40,502 nt of DNA from JAPLJC01 sp052326585 (GTDB taxonomy: Bacteria; Desulfobacterota; Desulfobaccia; Desulfobaccales; 0-14-0-80-60-11). The stretch is from the NCBI GenBank assembly GCA_052326585.1, contig JBKQLU010000056.1, positions 1-40,502 on the forward strand. The letters run 5' to 3'. Below the pieces are notes generated by a model. That model did not search any database and had not been told where the DNA came from. It was given only the letters and a program-made list of their open reading frames with translations. Shown one piece after another: positions 36,867-40,502 of this stretch. The position numbers and the translations under genes are program-made. Position 1 is the stretch's first letter; each line of letters starts with the position of its first letter.

Positions 36867-38096
36867 ATGAAAATGCAGCCGGGCCACCGTCATCTCTTCA
36901 GCATTCCTGCCTTCAAGCGCTTTGTGGCTGCTCAAACCTCCTCCGTGCTCGCCTATCAAATGCTCTCGGTTGCCGTGGGTTGGCAGATCTACGACTTAAC
37001 CCGGAGCGCCTTCAGCCTGGGACTCATCGGCCTGGTGCTCTTCCTGCCGCAATTCCTTCTGGCGCTGGTGGTGGGACATGTGGCTGATCGCTATGACCGG
37101 CGGCTGATCATTTCCATCTGCATGTTTGTTGAATGCGCCATGACTGCCGGGCTGGCCATTGGCAGCTTTACCCACGCCCTTAGCCCCAGGCTTATTTTGG
37201 CCGCGGTTTTCCTGTTCGGGGCGGCCAGAGCCTTCGAGTCCCCGACCCTGCAAGCCTTTTTGCCGATGCTGGTGGAGCCGGCCATATTGCCGCAATGCCT
37301 CGCCCTCAGTGCTACGGGGCGGCAGTTTGGCAATATCCTGGGCCCGGCCTTGGGCGGCATCATCTACATCGCCGGCGCCGGCTCAGCCTACGCCACTATT
37401 GCCGCCTGCTATTGTCTGGCGGCGCTCTTCTGCTGCGGCATTCCCTCCACCTTGATTGCGCTGCACCGCGCCCCACCGACCCTTAGATCGGTATTCGAAG
37501 GGGTTGCCTATATCCGCCGCAATCCTGATATACTCGGCGCCATTTCGCTGGACCTGTTCGCAGTACTACTGGGAGGCGCTACGGCCCTTTTGCCCATCTA
37601 TGCCCGGGACATTCTCGCCACCGGTCCCTGGGGCCTGGGATTTCTGCGGGCGGCGCCGGCGGTGGGCGCGCTGGTAATGTCGGCCTATCTGGTGCGGCGG
37701 CCCTTCAAACATGGGGTTGGAAAAATCATGTTCACCGCGGTGGCCGGGTTTGGCATGGCCACCATTATCTTCGGTCTCTCCCGCTCCTTCCTGCTGTCCT
37801 GGGCCGCACTCACGGTCATGGGCGCAACCGATATGGTCAGCGTGGTAATTCGCTCTACCCTGGTGCAGTTGGAGACCCCTAATGAAAAACGGGGACGGGT
37901 GAGTGCAGTAAATTTCATCTTTATCGGCGCCTCCAATCAACTGGGGGAATTCGAATCCGGGGTCACTGCTGCCTGGTTTGGCACGGTGCCGGCGGTGGTA
38001 ATCGGAGGTATTTGCACCCTAGTCGTGGTGGCGGTGTGGACGCGCCTCTTTCCAGGCCTGGCGAGACGGGAGACGCTCATCCCGGAAAATTTGTAG
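36867..38096 (+). CDS. MFS transporter, EntS/MFS_3-like exporter
   Basis: 409 aa with about twelve hydrophobic segments. The A-like motif between helices 2 and 3 is GHVADRYDRR at about 70-79, and an RP.LQAFLP-type segment (FESPTLQAFLPMLV) is typical of the MFS_3 group that includes the enterobactin exporter EntS. It would export a small molecule in exchange for protons; the substrate is unknown. It follows the gas vesicle unit after 270 bp without evident link. Confidence 0.88.
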   Translation: MKMQPGHRHLFSIPAFKRFVAAQTSSVLAYQMLSVAVGWQIYDLTRSAFSLGLIGLVLFLPQFLLALVVGHVADRYDRRLIISICMFVECAMTAGLAIGSFTHALSPRLILAAVFLFGAARAFESPTLQAFLPMLVEPAILPQCLALSATGRQFGNILGPALGGIIYIAGAGSAYATIAACYCLAALFCCGIPSTLIALHRAPPTLRSVFEGVAYIRRNPDILGAISLDLFAVLLGGATALLPIYARDILATGPWGLGFLRAAPAVGALVMSAYLVRRPFKHGVGKIMFTAVAGFGMATIIFGLSRSFLLSWAALTVMGATDMVSVVIRSTLVQLETPNEKRGRVSAVNFIFIGASNQLGEFESGVTAAWFGTVPAVVIGGICTLVVVAVWTRLFPGLARRETLIPENL

Positions 38097-38180
38097 CCTC
38101 CCTCTCGCCTCGTTGCCGGGGAAACCTGGGGATGGTAAATATTTTGGGCTGACTAAATTTCAGCAGCCGGGTTCCAAGCC

Positions 38181-38417
38181 AGTTATGTCCGGCAGAGATT
38201 TTGCATAAGGGCTGGCGATTGGAAATTAGAAAATCTAGCCGCAAACCTTTAGCTCCTTAGCCAGAGGTGACGGCGCCAGCTCTGAAGCACCAAAACCCCC
38301 TCTCCCCTTCGAGGGGAGAGGGGAAAAATCAATAGAACTCCATAAGCTAATTAAATAGATGGAGATTTGGCAGCCTAGATTAACGGCAGATTAGCAAAAA
38401 CCTTGCCGGATACTACT
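38181..38417 (-). mobile_element. MITE-like non-autonomous element, copy 2 (237 bp)
   Basis: Read on the minus strand it begins AGTAGTATCCGGCAAGG and aligns throughout with copy 1 at 8083-8386, apart from a missing internal block. It is flanked by a perfect 11-bp direct repeat GGTTCCAAGCC (38170-38180 and 38418-38428), the target duplication. An 11-bp duplication is typical of IS4-family transposases, so an IS4 relative elsewhere in the genome may mobilise it. It lies between the MFS gene and the dehydrogenase gene. Confidence 0.9.
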
Positions 38418-38526
38418 GGTTCCAAGCCGCCTCTGTGCCCTCGGGGCATGGCGCGTTGAGCTTACTTTTTGTCTTCCTTTTGATCAGGGGAAGCCATCAA
38501 TCCAAACTGAGAGCGAGGACTTCGTA

Positions 38527-39588
38527 ATGGAACGGTTCAATCCGGAGCGGATTAAAGAATTGCTGGTAAAAATCTTCGCGGCCACCGGCGTGCCGGCAGC
38601 CGAGGCCCTGATTCTGTCCGAGTCGCTCGTCGAGGCCGATCTGCAGGGAACCTCCACGCATGGAGTTTCCCGGGTAGGCATCTACTCCCGGCGGCTGCGC
38701 CAAGGTCTCATCGATCCGCGGGCGGACCTCACCATCGAGAAGAAGTGGCCGGCGGTGTTGACCGTCAATGCCAACAACGGCTTGGGTCAGGTCCAGGCTT
38801 ACAAGACGCTCCAGCTCTTGATTCCCATGGCCAGGGAATCGGGTTGCGCCTCCGCCACGATCCACAACTCCAACCATTGCGGGGCGCTCTCTTATTTCAC
38901 CAATAAGGCGGCCGAAAATGACATGATCCTTTGGGCGATGACCAACGTCGAGTCGTCCATGCCGCCCACGGGCGGGCGTTCGGCATTTTTCGGCACCAAT
39001 CCCCTGGCGATCTCTTTCCCCACCGGCAAAGGCTATCCCATAAAAATCGATCTCTCCACCTCGGTGGTGGCCCGGGGCAACATCATCACCGCCCAGCGTA
39101 AGGGCGAGGCCATTCCGCTCGGGTGGGCCCTGGACGCGCAAGGGAATCCGACCAGTGATGCCGATAAGGCCATGGCCGGGACCGTCCTCACCATGGCGGG
39201 CCATAAGGGTTACGCCCTGGCGTTAATGATAGAGGTGCTTTCAGGGGTGCTCTCCGGGTCGGATATCGGACCGGCGGTGGGCTCCCTCTACCGGGATTTT
39301 TCCCGCACGCAGAATATCGGCCATTTTTTCAGCCTCTTCAATATCGCCGCCTTCATGGATATCGACCTCTTCAAAGAGCGCCTGGATGGCATGGTGGACC
39401 GGATCAAGGGCGGCGAGAAGCTCCCAGGAGTTGAGGAGATCCTGGTCCCCGGCGAGCGCTCGCTCAAAACCAGCCGCGCCAACCGCAGGCTCGGCATCCC
39501 CATCGGCGCTGAAACGATCTCGGAGATTAAGGCTCTATGCCGCGAGTTTGGTATCCCCGTTTCTCTTGAAGACCTGCAAAAGATCTAG
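38527..39588 (+). CDS. Ldh_2-family malate/L-lactate (or sulfolactate) dehydrogenase
   Basis: 353 aa. NAD(P)-dependent 2-hydroxy-acid dehydrogenase of the AllD/YlbC/ComC type, unrelated to classic LDH. Family marks: ADLQGTSTHGVSRVGIYSRR, SGCASATIHNSNHCGALSYF with catalytic His, GTNPLAISFP, IDLSTSVVARGNI and GHKGYALALMIEVLSGVLSG. Substrate (malate, lactate, sulfolactate, ureidoglycolate) cannot be told from sequence alone. Length is normal. Confidence 0.92.
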   Translation: MERFNPERIKELLVKIFAATGVPAAEALILSESLVEADLQGTSTHGVSRVGIYSRRLRQGLIDPRADLTIEKKWPAVLTVNANNGLGQVQAYKTLQLLIPMARESGCASATIHNSNHCGALSYFTNKAAENDMILWAMTNVESSMPPTGGRSAFFGTNPLAISFPTGKGYPIKIDLSTSVVARGNIITAQRKGEAIPLGWALDAQGNPTSDADKAMAGTVLTMAGHKGYALALMIEVLSGVLSGSDIGPAVGSLYRDFSRTQNIGHFFSLFNIAAFMDIDLFKERLDGMVDRIKGGEKLPGVEEILVPGERSLKTSRANRRLGIPIGAETISEIKALCREFGIPVSLEDLQKI

Positions 39589-39675
39589 GGATCGGTTTCG
39601 GCGGGGGGAGCTGGCCGCCGCCGGCCCTCCCCTCTCAGTCTATCCCAATTCCTCTCTATACCCCTGCCGGGCCTG

Positions 39676-40502
39676 TTATCTCTTTATGGTTTTCATCGCT
39701 TCGACAATTTTCTGGGTTTCGACACTTACGCGTGTGACGCGCAAGAGAAGGTCAATCACGTGCTCCTTGTAATCGGCGAAGCGGTAGGTGTTGAATTTTT
39801 CACGAATGGTGGGGTCTTTAGGGGTTTTTTCCTTGTACTGGTCAAGAATCCATTCCATTGCCGAAAGGTTGCCCAGCTTGTAATCCCAGGCGACCTTGGG
39901 AATACCAGTAAGTTTCGTCTCACTGTCCAGAACGATAAGGCCCGCGTCTTTATCAGCTTTCAGCATGGCCTTGGGTGGCAATCCTGCCCGGCGGGATTTC
40001 GCATCGGTAACATCAACCCGCTTGAGCGGCCAGGGGTTGACCTTCTCATAGCCGATATGCAGGTCCATTAATTTTTCCCCCCAGGAGGCCCATTGCCAGA
40101 AGTCGGCATAGAAGGGAATCCGTGGAAATTCTCGCCGCAAGTTGAGGGCGTATTTTTCCCGATAGATGGAATCGTGCAACACACCATAAACGTAATGGAA
40201 GATAGCGTCCCTGCTAATAGACTGCTTTCTGGTCCGCGTACCTTTTTCATAATAAGCTTGGAACTTTTTCAGTGCCCAGTCAGTAATATTGTCGACTTTA
40301 TTGCCGTTTTGGTCACAACGAAAGCGTCCTATAACCTTAGTGTCTCCAATAAAATGGAAATCTGTAATTATATCTGAGGATAAGCACCTAAATTCTTTAC
40401 CGAATGGAAAATTAATTGTTATATTTCCCAAAATATGGAAAGCTACTTTTTGACCTAATTCATCAATCATTAACTCAGATAAATATATATTAGTAGTAAA
40501 AT
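39676..40502 (-). CDS. Type ISP restriction-modification enzyme, C-terminal part (partial)
   Basis: The frame is open to the window edge, so the 5' part lies beyond 40502; the ATG at 40470 is internal. The segment contains AIFHYVYGVLHDSIYREKYA, LRREFPRIPFYADFWQWASW and the hydrophobic core of the target-recognition domain of LlaBIII/LlaGI-like single-chain enzymes, ending MEWILDQYKEKTPKDPTIRE then ending VEAMKTIKR. The missing part would carry the nuclease, helicase and N6-adenine methyltransferase domains. AT-richer codon use than neighbours suggests transfer. Confidence 0.85.
   Translation of the reverse strand, partial: FTTNIYLSELMIDELGQKVAFHILGNITINFPFGKEFRCLSSDIITDFHFIGDTKVIGRFRCDQNGNKVDNITDWALKKFQAYYEKGTRTRKQSISRDAIFHYVYGVLHDSIYREKYALNLRREFPRIPFYADFWQWASWGEKLMDLHIGYEKVNPWPLKRVDVTDAKSRRAGLPPKAMLKADKDAGLIVLDSETKLTGIPKVAWDYKLGNLSAMEWILDQYKEKTPKDPTIREKFNTYRFADYKEHVIDLLLRVTRVSVETQKIVEAMKTIKR

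Noticed and set aside
1..40502. CRISPR arrays, tRNA or rRNA genes
   Set aside because: No regularly spaced identical repeats and no cloverleaf or rRNA-like sequence was seen on either strand; small RNAs cannot be excluded by eye.

Overview
The window (about 40.5 kb, GC-rich, with GC-rich third codon positions and long antisense shadow frames) looks like a chromosomal segment of an anaerobic deltaproteobacterium (Desulfobacterota, perhaps of the Desulfobacca/Syntrophobacter type). This is inferred from the secA-argJ order, a MucR-type regulator, and sigma54 regulation; no rRNA or other taxonomic marker is present. Both ends cut genes: secA on the left and a type ISP restriction-modification enzyme on the right. 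Layout: 1-3.9 kb holds the secA 3' part, a small membrane protein and argJ. 4.05-6.84 kb is an IS1595-type transposable element with matching terminal inverted repeats and at least five AT-rich passenger genes, several too small for routine gene calling. 6.9-10.5 kb carries doxDA, a 304-bp MITE, tpx, and an overlapping hisI-hisG pair on the minus strand. 10.6-15.5 kb carries a type III polyketide synthase with a B12-binding radical SAM protein, a small secreted protein and a MucR-like regulator. 15.7-19.5 kb carries a split pyruvate-carboxylase-like pair (biotin carboxylase and carboxyltransferase, no biotin carrier visible), separated by a small secreted-protein gene that lies between two copies of a short repeat. 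The main system is a gas vesicle island from 20.3 to 36.6 kb. Its first block encodes an NtrC-family sigma54 activator, an Hsp20-like protein (GvpH-like), a CDC48/VCP-type double AAA ATPase, two GvpL/F proteins, a PAS histidine kinase and a stand-alone receiver. Its second block starts with a convincing -24/-12 (sigma54) promoter and palindromic upstream sites in front of gvpA. It continues with a coiled-coil protein, a six-motif CxxCxGxG zinc protein and gvpN. After an interruption come a second CxxCxGxG protein, a zinc ribbon, a third GvpF/L, gvpG, a GvpS/J-like protein, gvpK and a GvpJ-like protein. The interruption (30.3-33.3 kb) is the regulatory left arm of a Mu-like or other temperate phage: a leftward repressor, CCCTA operator half-sites and a rightward early operon. 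It replaces the last roughly 60 residues of GvpN. The reading proposed here is that a two-component/sigma54 circuit inside the cluster switches on gas vesicle synthesis, while the AAA ATPases, the small heat-shock protein and the DnaJ-like zinc proteins handle assembly of the aggregation-prone GvpA shell. Whether this strain still makes vesicles is doubtful because gvpN is truncated. The right flank (36.9-40.5 kb) has an MFS exporter, a second MITE copy in inverted orientation with a perfect 11-bp target duplication, an Ldh_2-family dehydrogenase and the partial restriction enzyme.
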